Positions 48,506-60,600 of a stretch of 64,000 bases of DNA are shown here, piece after piece; within the stretch, counting starts at the first letter, position 1; each line of letters starts with the position of its first letter. A program made the translations under genes and the position numbers. Source of the stretch: Xiphias gladius (taxonomy: Eukaryota; Chordata; Actinopteri; Istiophoriformes; Xiphiidae); contig NC_053415.1 of assembly GCF_016859285.1 (NCBI RefSeq), positions 7,391,501 through 7,455,500 of the forward strand, in the 5' to 3' direction. The notes beneath the pieces are model-generated. The model saw only the letters and a list, made by a program, of their open reading frames with translations. It was not told the DNA's origin and searched no databases.

Positions 48506-49473
48506 TTTATTTAAAAAAACGGTAACAAACAGGAGTAATTGTACAGCTGCAATGATTGTTTACCTAAGCACCTCTTTAATCATATTTTTATGCACTTCTT
48601 CAGAGGTCCTGAGGTCAACAGACAATTAGCCAGGCTTCTTTCATGAAGCACTTGATTGATAGATGTTATGTGACCAGAATTACTGAAAATGAATGAAGAA
48701 TGAAAGATCTTAATGACTGCTTGATGCAGAAACTGGAGACTTGACGTGGGGGTATTGTAGAGAAACAAGAAATTGTTAGAAATTTAAATTATTGGTTATC
48801 AGATTTTAGCAAAAATGCTGAATGTCCTAATGCTAATGAATATTATTCCTACAAAAATATTTTAAAAGATAGACAAATACCCATCATAGATGCCCAATGT
48901 TTACTTCTCATCATAAGACCCTGTTTCAGCAATATTGCTCTTCCACAATTAGGACAGTGTCTATACTTTCTGTGCTTGAGATTCCCCCTTCATATTTTGT
49001 TGAGGGTGAATAACATGATTAGGATGCGATCACAAAACATATACAATAAATAAAATTCCATGCATATTGAGGCCATCTGTTAAAGATTTAAAAAAGACTT
49101 GTTTGTGTGTAGCATAATGTCTGGAGGTGACAAGACGGGCTGTTATGGCTGTTAGCGGTGGCCTAACATATATAGATTTGTGTGTGTGTGTGTGTGTGTG
49201 CAGTCATCTGCCTGTGGTCATGGGATTTGTGTTGATATATAGTGACAAGCAGCGCAGACACGCAGAGAGCCCTCTATATATACTATATACAAACACAAAT
49301 GCGCTCACGCAGAGCCATCAGTACAAATACAGCAGTTCTCGATGACGGGGCCGTGACCCTTTTGGAGTTATTATGTCTCCTGTCATGGTAGATCACCTAA
49401 GAATAAAAAAAGCAGGAGGCAGACGGGACAGACACAAAACCCACTGCAATGGCATTTGTTGCCCAAGAAAAAA

Positions 49474-49475
<2 letters not shown>

Positions 49476-49554
<79 letters not shown>

Positions 49555-49612
49555 TGTGTGTGTGTGTCTGTGTGTGTGTGTGTGTGTGTCTGTGTGTCTG
49601 TGTGTCTGTGTA
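49476..49612. repeat. Long (GT)n microsatellite with GTCT interruptions, 137 bp
   Basis: A perfect GT run for about 77 bp, then GT with regular TCTG interruptions to 49612. One of the longest tracts in the window. Confidence 0.95.
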
Positions 49613-50696
49613 TAAATAAATAAAACCAATATTTTTATGAAAATTGAATTGCATTGAAATGTCTAATATAAAAGTCTTCACCCTGTTACATATTAAAACA
49701 CAGTATATGCCGATGCCAGTATGTCTGTGATGAGACATTTTTTTATTTGTGTAAACTTATATTCAAGCCACATTCTACCAGTTTGCAATCGAGGGAGGCG
49801 AAGGAAAGCGGACATGGCCTCAGTATTAAGGGGCTTTGGTTTGTTCTAAATGGAGCAGCTTCAGATTGCATTATTGTTATTTATTCCCACTGATGAGAAG
49901 ACGAAGCACCCTCAACCAACCACTGTTTGCGCTGCCATCATTTACCAACCAATCATGAGCCATTCCATCCAGGCCAGTGGTGATGAAATAATAAAAATAA
50001 AGGTATTGATCAAATTTCATCTGAAAAGATGAGGGACACCTGTCGAGTGAAGTTGTTATTAGAGTGGAGTGAAGATTAAAATAGTATAAAATTCATAAAT
50101 GCTTCCATACAGTAAATTAAACCGGACAGCTGAAAGGACCAGATGCGCTGGAATTGTGGTTGTATTAACTATCCACTTGTCGTGCGCACATCATTCCCTG
50201 CTATTGAGGATTAAATATAATCACATTTTGAAATAATGTGTCATGGAGGGTTGCAAACATTTTAAGCTCTATAGCTAAAGGATTTTTTTCTCATTTTACG
50301 GCATCTTGTGATGTGTTTTAATGCTTGGCCACTTTATAGTTTCCACATCCCCTGGTAGGGAATCTGCTACTGGCCTACTCATTGACATTCTTTTCTTATG
50401 AAGCAGTCAGTCTTTGCTGCTTCAATGTGCTTGTACAGACTTGCTTTGCTGTGTGGCTGCCTTCACCAAGGCAGTTGAGAGAAAAGTACATCATGTCGTA
50501 CTGTACATGTGTTCATGTGTACTGTGTTCTTTGTAAACAGAAGGTGGATATTTTTACCTGAAGTACACCTAGGTTGATATAGTATGTATAAAGATCAGAC
50601 CATGACTTAAAGATGCCCCATTTCCTTTTTCCGTTTGACCTCTTGCTTCCCTCGCTGATCGTTTCCTCCTCTCTGCTGTGTCTTTGGTTGTTGCAG

Positions 50697-50851
50697 ACCC
50701 TGGTAGGAGCGTGATGAGCGCACGCTTCCGCTTGCCTGCTGGCAGATCCTACAATGTCCGGGCGACGGAGCTGGAGCGAGACAGGCAGCACACACAGGTT
50801 GTGTGCAACGTACTGCTGCTGGACAACACTGTCCAAGCATTCAAAGTCAGC
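50697..50851 (+). other. ptpn4: ptpn4 exon 2 (155 nt, carries the start codon)
   Basis: Acceptor TTGCAG at 50691-50696 and donor AGC|GTAAGT at 50852. The first 17 nt are leader, and the start codon follows at 50714. The leader's last bases form GTGATGA, so the TGA ending the upstream frame overlaps the ATG. Confidence 0.92.
50714..50851 (+). CDS. ptpn4: ptpn4 coding exon 1 (residues 1-46)
   Basis: ATG to phase-0 donor. It encodes the short basic lead and the first strands of the FERM F1 lobe ([19 protein letters not shown]). Main ATG context is moderate: G at -3, A at +4. Confidence 0.94.
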
Positions 50852-52077
50852 GTAAGTACTGCTCCTCCATTCAAGTATCTTACTGTAAATTCTTATTAAC
50901 GGAGTTAGAAAGGAAAAAAGCAAATGGTAGAATCCAATTAATGTGAAGCCTGTCAAAATGGCTTGACTGAGGTGGGAACTTTATTGTGCTGTCAAAAAAT
51001 ATGCAATAACCTTTAATTAAAACACATTTGTTACCTACATACTATATGTTTGGAATAACTAACATGATAAATATGTGAGAGACGTGAGGCATGATCTGCA
51101 ATTTGTGTCAATTTCCTCCTCCTTTGGGTAATAACTTAGTCAAATCTGAACACATAGATACACATATGGTGATATGATGATACACATATTTATGGATTCA
51201 GTGTGACTTCCTTGAGGTTCCTTGAGGTTATCATTACCGCCGATGTCCATTGGAAATAAACGTTGGACTGGAGACGCTCCTTATGACTCCAGAACATGCC
51301 TGAGGAATCGTCACATTTTTTTCTTCAGTATCACAATATTATAGTAAAAGCTGCCTGTAAATCCATAGGCACACAGCAAACAGGAATTGCTAATAGCTAT
51401 TTTAGCTTACTTTTAGGTGCCAAAATGTTCAGAATGTACTATTGACATTGTTCTTATATTCCTATTATCATACATTAACCCAAGCAAAACCTCCAGGAAG
51501 AAAAACAGGAAATTAGAGCAACAATATTGCCCCCCCCAACTACTCCCATTACTGTAAATTTCCCCTCAAGCCCACCTCAAATTAACTTCAAAGTTGGGGG
51601 GGCGGGGGCTCTGTTTGTCTCTACATGTTTGCAGACATTTAAAAAGCAACCCACGCTGTATTTTTTTCCGATGATACTTTAAGGTTAAATTTTTTTTCTC
51701 ACACTGGCTTCAGTATTCTTCCTTACTGGTCCCTGAGCAGTGGTTGATCTTTACAGGCATTCAGTCACACGCAGTCACACCTTGAAGGTTTAGAGAGCGA
51801 ATGTGTTTGTGTGCGCGTGTGTTTCTTTCTCTGAGTATGTTTGCGTGAGGTTTATATTTTGCCCAAATGTTGCCCTTTCCATTGGTCTGTCACTTCATAT
51901 GATAACACATTTCCTTTTCCCACTCACTCTCTTTGTGTCTGTCTGTATGTTGTTGTTCCTCCAAATGTACGATCAGAGTTATGACATTACAAGGAAGGAA
52001 ATTCCCTTTGTGAGTCAGAAAATACAATTGATATCATCATTCTAATATCATCCCTTCTGACAGATCGCATCCTGTTG

Positions 52078-52150
<73 letters not shown>

Positions 52151-54600
52151 TGCATTAATATATATCACAGAAATATTACAGAAATGCACAAATAATGATA
52201 TACACTATGATGGGCTTATTCAGAGTGCGAAGAGTTTTAAAAAATTATATTTACTTTAACCCTAAGAGAGAAGCAGGTAACGAGAGAGAAAAAAACGTGT
52301 TAGATTTTGTATGTTCCTTCACACACTAGTTTGTAGCTGGTATGTCTTTCACTTCCTGCCATTCTTTTCTGTTCCGCTCTGTCTACGGTTCCCACCAAAA
52401 GTACTCGAGATCTTGAGTTCAATGTGAACCATGTATAAAACAATTTTGGAAGAATAAGGTTTTAATGCTATCTATCTATATATCTATATATATCAAACTC
52501 ATAGTGATTTAACCAAATGGCCAGTAAACTTCAATTTTACATCATACCTGACGCTTTCTTCACGGTACTCTATCTAAAATAAGACATTTGCTGAAATGAT
52601 AATAATATATATTTGATACATCTCTGTGTATAATAAATTAGGACTGCCAAAGTCATTTTGGTTTTGTGATTTTTTTTTTTTTTTTGTAAAGCATTGAAAT
52701 GATTGTTCTTTTACGTCTAATAGCACATTTGCAAAATAATAAGGATTATGCTTTTAGCCATAATTGTGGATCTCTATCACAGTCTTTTCTATAAAATCTC
52801 TCCTCTCCCTTTTCTATCTTTACATTCCTCCCTGGAAATTTCTCTCCCTCTCAGCCTCTCTGCTTCCTGCTCCAGACTGCCCGCCATTCCCCCCTCTTGC
52901 TGAATGAATGACTTGGTCTCTGTCAGTCTCTCTGACAGTGTCATTGATCAGACCCCTGCCGCAGCAGTAACTTCCTGGAAAGACAAGCCATCCTAAGAGC
53001 AACAATACTTCTATTGATCCTCTCCCTGGCCGACTGGCCTTGATTTTAATGGAGAGTGAAAATCCAGAAGCAGTGACTTATTGTCATGGGAACCGGAGCG
53101 CTCGTGGTGCGAGGGGTTGGGTGCACAAGAGCGCTTGTATTGATGATCCTGCAGATGGAAAGTCTTGAAAATGTCTCTGAAATGATACCAGTACAAAGCA
53201 GAATCTAGTGTAGCTTGAAAGTCTGATATGACAAGAAATTAAAAAAGACAAACCCACTACTGACCCACCTCTCCGCCTGTACAAAAAGCAGGGTCAGAAG
53301 CAGGACGTATTCAGAATAAAGTTACAAATGCAGCGGTAACCATAGTAACCACATAAACATCAGGCTATCTGCATTAGCCATTTGGTAATCAAGTAGGTCT
53401 TCATAATGAGCAAGTAAGAGGGGCAAAAGATTAATAATCCTGCAACATCCAGTAGCTTTTAGTTGACTGTTGAATGAAACATCTGTATGAAATACAAATG
53501 CAAGTAACGTGGAAGAAAGTATGTATAGACATTTTTTCTAAACAATTCTGGTTTTTCTAGGGACTGACCCCTATGGCCTATTTCTTTCATATGTAGAAAC
53601 GTGCATTGGCTGTTTCATTTTAAAATTTTGTTCCAGCTCAGAAAGTAGTGTAACATTCTTCTACCGCAACAGAAAATGGTTCTGAGGAAGCCAGGCGTGC
53701 ACAGAACATGGTTCACGCTTCAAGTCAGCATTGACTTAATCCGTGTGAAACTGAAACCATAATCTTTACCTAACCAAACGCTAAATGTGTGTGTGCTGTT
53801 TTTGTGAAGATGTTTCCTTTTAACATTTAATAGTCAATGCAGGTTAATTGTACAACGTACGATGCAATCTGTAAGAGACAGGGTGGCAGTGACATGTTTG
53901 CGGGAAAGGTTTAATTTTATAAAGATGTTACTTGGGTAAACCCACGCAGAACATGGTTCACGCTTTCCCCCTAGTTGACAAATGACCCATCGTCCCACAC
54001 ATTTATTCTTTTAGTCCTAATGACTAATGCTCCGACAGTTGACGTGCCATCGCTGTTACTGGGTGAGCCAAAATATAGACTACAGCTGCTCTGTGTTTGC
54101 GAAAGTATTTCATTTAATTATGTGTTAGAGTTAGATTTTTTTTTATCTGAAAACTGTGGAGGATAGCGTAGCATATTTGTGTTTCTGTTGTGGGATGGTT
54201 GTGGCTGTGGGAGCAATTTGCTCGCTTAGGCCCTCCTCCATCCAGAAATAGGGAGGTGTGATGGTGTTCTATAGTGTGCCTGGGTGGAATATAGTGTTTG
54301 TGTTTAGTTGTCAAGTTATATCTTTGATATATTTTTGATGGTATTTAATTTTTGTTTTTAATGTTTTATTTTTTTCTGAAATGCCGTTTCCATAAACCTT
54401 TTTTCAGATAAGCTGATCTAATACCAATCCCTGCTTAAAAACATCCATGAGCTGGATGGAATGTGAGTATAGATTAATGATAGTAATATTTAGCAGCCTT
54501 GAAAATGTTAGTGGACTATGATTGACAGGCTTATCACAAAACCAACTTTTTGTTCTTTAAGTATTTGAAGTGGAAGATTCAAATAAAGCATTTAAAATTC

Positions 54601-54662
<62 letters not shown>

Positions 54663-54868
54663 TGTGTGTGTGTGCGCGCACGTGCGTGTGTGTTTTGAAC
54701 ACAGTCTGTGCGTGTGTGTTCCTGGCTCAGTTTTAACAATGTATAGCTGTTTGTCCCTGCAGTGGCAACGATCACACATTTGGCTCGCATGCTTTAAGAA
54801 TACCAGAAGAGGCTAGCACCACCACACAAACACACACACACACACACACGCAGGCATGCGAGCGCACG

Positions 54869-54938
<70 letters not shown>

Positions 54939-55919
54939 CACAAAGTGGCGATGGGTTTCCTGGGAGCTCAGTGTAAAAAGTGCACAGAGGGCACCCACAT
55001 TCAGCTTGAAAGGCAGCTTCATACAAAGGGGGGGAAGCAGTTGAGACACACACAGACACACTGACACACACAGACTCATACGCTGTCTCTCACGCATGAC
55101 TTTGAGTAGCCGTACATGGCGAAGCATCATATCAGAGCCCTGCATGTTTTTTACTTCCGCATTTTGTCTGTTCAACCCCAGCCAGTTGAATAAATCATCT
55201 GACTTTCTGGATACTTTGTCAAACCATCAGCCTCTAATTGAAGTAGCCAGTTTGTCTCTGAGTGAGTTTGGTTCATTTCATGACAGGACAATAAACAAGC
55301 AGTCAGTGTGTTTACAACTGCTAATCTGTCCACACTTGTATTTTCTCATCATTTTCTAAAAGTTAGCCTTATATTTTGTAAAAGAAGAATGTTTCCGCTA
55401 GTTGGTTTCACGCTATTTTTAAAGCAAAGTTAAGATTCTCAAAAATAGATGGCAGGACAATCAGATAGCAGGGATCTCGTGACGGTGAAAAATTAGCTTT
55501 TTTTTTTTCCCCGACCGTAGCGCAACACAACACCAACATTTTCAGATTTAGCTGTGTCAGAGAGCAAAGACACATTTTCAGTAGTCACTTTAGTGTCGAT
55601 AAAGAGCAAAACTGAAAAAGACAAATTCTTCAACACTAATATAGTTTGAGATTTTCATATTGACATAAAAAATGTTTTAACTGGTCTTTGATCTTTTTTT
55701 CAATCATCTAGACATGATAGTAAAGATGTAGCGAAGTGAGCAAGAAGGGAGGGACGGAGCACAGAGGGTATCAGAGTTGACCTGTACTTAACAAGCCTTT
55801 GACAGTAGTAGATGGCACGCACACACACACCATAGCACTACCAGACTGCCGGTGATCCTAGAGGGCTGCCATGTCAACGTGTCAAGGTGTCAACTGTCAA
55901 CTTTCATTCCATTCGTTCC

Positions 55920-55991
<72 letters not shown>

Positions 55992-56026
55992 CTCTCGTCC
56001 AACTCTCAACGCCCAGCACATGTGAA

Positions 56027-56071
<45 letters not shown>

Positions 56072-57594
56072 TGTCTTAACTGTTCTCCCAAGGGGGTTTT
56101 GATGGAGTTGCACACTCTATCCCTCCCTCCCTCTCTCCCTCTTTCATTCCCTCTCTCAACGTTGCAGCAGGATCAGGTGTGAATTTCTGCTCCACTTGTG
56201 GTCCCACAGTTTATCCTCTCTCCCTTACTACTCTCTCATGAAATGATGCGATATTAATGATCCATTTAATAAATTATTCGTCCCTTTTTTTCATTCTTAC
56301 AGCCTTTCATCCACCTTTTCCTCCAGTCCCTCTCTGTCCCATCTTTCTCAGTGGCTCTCTATTAACTCTGCGTAAAAGGGAAATTCTTTTATTTATTTAT
56401 TTATTTATTTACAACCTTGTTGTCATTTCTTGTGTAGCTACTGTTCATACCGTTAATTTGACATTTTATTCACTGATTCCATTGCAAGGATTCAACTGGT
56501 TTACTGAAGCATTATGTTGGGAGGCCCATGCATTTAATTGTTAAGCTGCCTCTAGTGTTGTATTGTTATGAAAATTCAACAATGAATCTTCATTCTCACT
56601 TAACACCCCCCCACAAACACTACGTAGTGCACACTACGTACTTTTTCTGTTTTCTCTTTATACCTCTATCTTTGGCTTTCCTGTTTCTAAGGAGTCATTC
56701 CTTTTTAGTATCCTCAGTGGAGAAATAATGACTGAAGACAATAGATTTTCTGACATAAATGAGAAAAAGAAAAGCTAATTCACAGGTGTAAGTAGGTGAA
56801 ACTTTGGACATGCAGTTTTAAAGTACAAATAATAGGTTTTACATATTTATTATATGTTAGATGTTAAATATTGTTAGCTTGAAAATGTATGCGTTTTTTA
56901 GGGCGATATAACTTAGCTCAGTTGCTAGAAAGCTGCCAGATGGTGTTACACGGTCACTGAATAAACCAAGCGGCAAAATAGATAAATATATGACAATAGC
57001 CCACAGGTCAACTTAATTCCTTATACATGTCATTCCCCATTGGTTCTAAAAATATTAGATATGGCTCAACATGGATGAATCAGACATGAATCTTAACTTG
57101 GTGAAATATCTCTTGAGCACTGTGAGTGTTTAAATCATTTAGATATCTGTGGTGGGAAAAGGGGATTCCAGCACTATGCTTAAATCTTCACTACAATATG
57201 GCACAAGATATTGTTTAATCAGTTCCTCGCTCCATCACATGCCCTCAATGTTCCCTCTGTGACCTTCCCCTTAGCAGTACAGAAGCAGTGATGAGGCAAG
57301 GACATGATCCAGAGGACTTTGTGCAAAATACCAAATTGAGAAACAGATTCTGAATTAATTCTCTGTTTTCTGTCCTTCTCTGCAGAAGTCGGATCATGGC
57401 CAGGTGTTGCTGGATGCTGTCTTTAAGCACCTGGAGCTGACTGAGAGAGACTACTTTGGCCTCCACTTGGCTGATGACTCCTCAGATGCACCAGTCAGTG
57501 TGATGTTTTCAATCAAGGTTAAGTTGTAGGGCGTTTATAATGCATTGTGTGGTTGTATTGACTTTGGCTTTACATTAACAAATAGTTATCTTTA

Positions 57595-57663
<69 letters not shown>

Positions 57664-60600
57664 GCGTGTGCGCACGAAGGTACATGAAGGTAAATGTGTT
57701 AACTTGCAGGAGGGCTCTACAGATGCTCTGTACCTGGATCAGTCTCAAAAAATCAGATATATCCTATGTGTGTAAATAACTATCTGGACTCTACATTTGC
57801 AATATGTCAGCAAATATATATCGGTGTGTGTTTGTATCCACGTTCACAGTGTTTAATTATTTCTGACAAGCTTGTATGTGTGTGCGGCTACTGGTGAATA
57901 ATTTAGCTTGTGTTGTCATGCTGTGGAAGCGTTATGGTCTCTCTAAGTGTCTCTCAATCAATATTTTACAGCGCTGGCTCGATCCCAACAAGCCCATCAG
58001 GAAACAGTTAAAAAGTAGGTGAAACCCACAACACCCCACCTTAATTAACCAGTCCAATCCATTTTAAGCAAACATCACAAAGTCCTAAAATCAAGCAAGT
58101 TCACTCAAGACTAACTTAATTGCTTGATTTTCTAAAATTAACAGCTCGTTGAAGGAGTAGTCTGCAGTCCAGCCTCAGTGATGGAAAAAAAAACCCCACA
58201 CTCCTACCTCAAGCAAAAGTCTCCATTCTACACTGAGTGTGATTTATAAATTCTGAATCTGCCTTAAGCAATGATTAAACTGCATCTCAACCCTGCTCCT
58301 ATTTTTGATAATGAGTAAAAGAATTTGTAACATGTAGAACTAAGAATTAGCCCTAGTGCGATCTTCAGTCCTCCTCCAGCAATGATTGAACTGTGCTTCA
58401 ACTCAGTTTTTCTGCTGACTGATTGACTCATTGAGGAGTAACCACAGGGTTTTGTATTTTAAACAGTACAATAATAGAGGCTGATGTCTTTTTTAAAATG
58501 TAGGCTTATTTAAAAAAAAAAGTGTCGAAGTTACTTGTAGAGCTACAATAGCATGTTTTACTATTTGTAAAAAATGTCTCAAAGTGTATGATGATAGATT
58601 AATATTTCACACATTTTCAGATGCAACTTTAAGTTCTTACACGAGTACATATAAAACATTGAAAGTACAGTAATCACAAAAGCAGCCAGTGTTCTCTAAA
58701 TCAAGCATTTTACTGTAGGACAAAATACAGTTGGCTTGTACAGTATATCAGCATACATTGTAGTTACAATTCCTATCCACTCACTGGTCTGCCAAGTTGT
58801 CTTATTATCCCTCTAACTGTTAATCGTAATTTCTTCTAGGAGGGTCTCCCCATAACTTGAGCTTCAGAGTCAAATTCTTTGTGACAGACCCCAGTAAACT
58901 TCAGGAAGAATACACACGGTAAGAGTGTTCATTTTACAGAGAAAAAGACTGTTATATACTGATTATCACTCACATAAATGCTCAGTATTATCTGTTGGTA
59001 GGGTGTTACTGTGAGAAAGCATTCGTTAAGAGACTGCACATCTAAAAAGGACAGCTCTGTATTGCTGCTGATGTTGCTAAAGTTCAGTGTAGGACAAGGT
59101 AAAAAAAAAAAAACTGCAAAAATTGGTGTTTTGAAATATTGTCCAATAGGTCTTACCTCCATGTAGATACATACACACTTTTTAAATATGTATGTAGAAT
59201 TATTTAAAAGTAGATTCATTATTACATTAAACTGCTGGCTACCTGCAACTGAAGAACTGCTGCAATTATCAAGAGAAATACACTAATTGTTGAGTTGAAT
59301 TGAACCTGTTTAATGACATTAATTTAGTGTGCAGGTACTACACAGTTGTAAATGTGGTACATCATTTCCCAGAGCTCATTATGTAAGAAGGTATATATTA
59401 TATACTGTATGTATACGAAGAGTAAATATATTTCCTTTCTGTTAATCTTTAGTAATTTTGGTTTTCTGAAAAAACTTTTGGGATCTAATCATTGCAAACA
59501 GATTCCCAACACCAGAGCTTCATTCTCTTGTTTGATGTAGGCATATTAAAGAAAATAAGAAGCTGGTATATTTGGTATCAAGGCCATAGTGCAGCCCACA
59601 GTTCTGCAAACATAAGGTCTGCAACAGTACGCTTTGCGCAGAGGAGGTGTCACAGCGCCGTATCTTCTCTTCTGCCTGGTGTTTATTACAGCCTCTCAGC
59701 CATGGCCTCGCTCCCGGAGCCTTATCAACACTTTGCATACAGCTTGTAACAGTGAATAGTCAGCCTTGGATCTGACATGCTGATCTGGTGTATTGTACAT
59801 TCAATTCGTAACCAAAACACACTCCTGATAGCTTGACACTATGTCTAAGACATCAGTAGTGTCAGTAGCCTTTTGTTAAACAATACTGAAACCAGGAGCA
59901 ATAGCGTGAGTTATCATCCTCGAGTTCAGTAACACTAGGTTATTTACAATTTTCTTAAATATCTTCTATGAAAGGAATATCCATAGAAGTCTAGAATAGC
60001 CCTTCCTAAAAAAAAAAAAATCTGCATTATTTCTATTAATATGCTTATTGTACAACTAATTAAACAAAAAGCTCTCCGAAAGGGTGTTCATTCATTTTAC
60101 ATAACAGGCATTTCCATCAGAAGTCTCGCCATTATAATTGGACCGGCAGGCCTTTACTTGTTGCTTGTCTTTACATCATATTATATTCCATTAAAACAGA
60201 GGTAATGGCTTACTGGCCTCTTATCCTAATGCAGTGTTTTGGTCCCCCCTCAGGTACCAATATTTTCTTCAGATCAAGCAGGATATATTAACTGGAAGGT
60301 GAGTATGTCATCCCAGTGTGTATTAGATGTTGCTGTATAAACAGAGTGGGACATTCTTCCTCAAAGAGCTGCCAGATACCCTTAGAGAAATACGATTATT
60401 GCATTAGCATTGGTTTTAGTGGAGAGTGTTAGTGGGTCTAAATTCTAAGAAGCCAAGAAGTGTATGACTGAAATAGTTTATATGCAAAAATATACAATAC
60501 TCACAATGTCACTGGGCAGTTATAAAAACACACAACATGCTCATTGTTGTTTTTGTCAGAGAAAATAAGCATTACCGCTTTTTCTCTTAGTTTGTCAGAT

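Larger units (their letters stand above)
22266..50696 (+). other. ptpn4: ptpn4 intron 1 (28.4 kb)
   Basis: Runs from GTAAGA to a pyrimidine-rich acceptor (CTTTGGTTGTTGCAG). No exon of another gene was recognised on either strand. Contents listed separately: long CA/GT tracts, fold-back repeats at 32115-32526, 38738-38978 and 48073-48505, a PIF/Harbinger-like element at 43126-43807, and one arm of an inverted repeat at 43961-44089. Possible repeat pieces without clear limits are 29565-29900 (ACTCGCCAGCCATCTTGG), 41510-41650 (TTAAAGGTACCCTGTGCAG) and 47720-47760. The rest is AT-rich unique-looking sequence that may hold enhancers, which cannot be recognised by eye. Confidence 0.65.
50852..57385 (+). 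other. ptpn4: ptpn4 intron 2 (6.5 kb)
   Basis: From GTAAGT to a pyrimidine-rich TTCTCTGCAG. It holds inverted-repeat arm B, several CA/GT tracts, and a 19-bp direct repeat (53702-53720 and 53947-53965). No other gene or exon was recognised. Confidence 0.85.
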
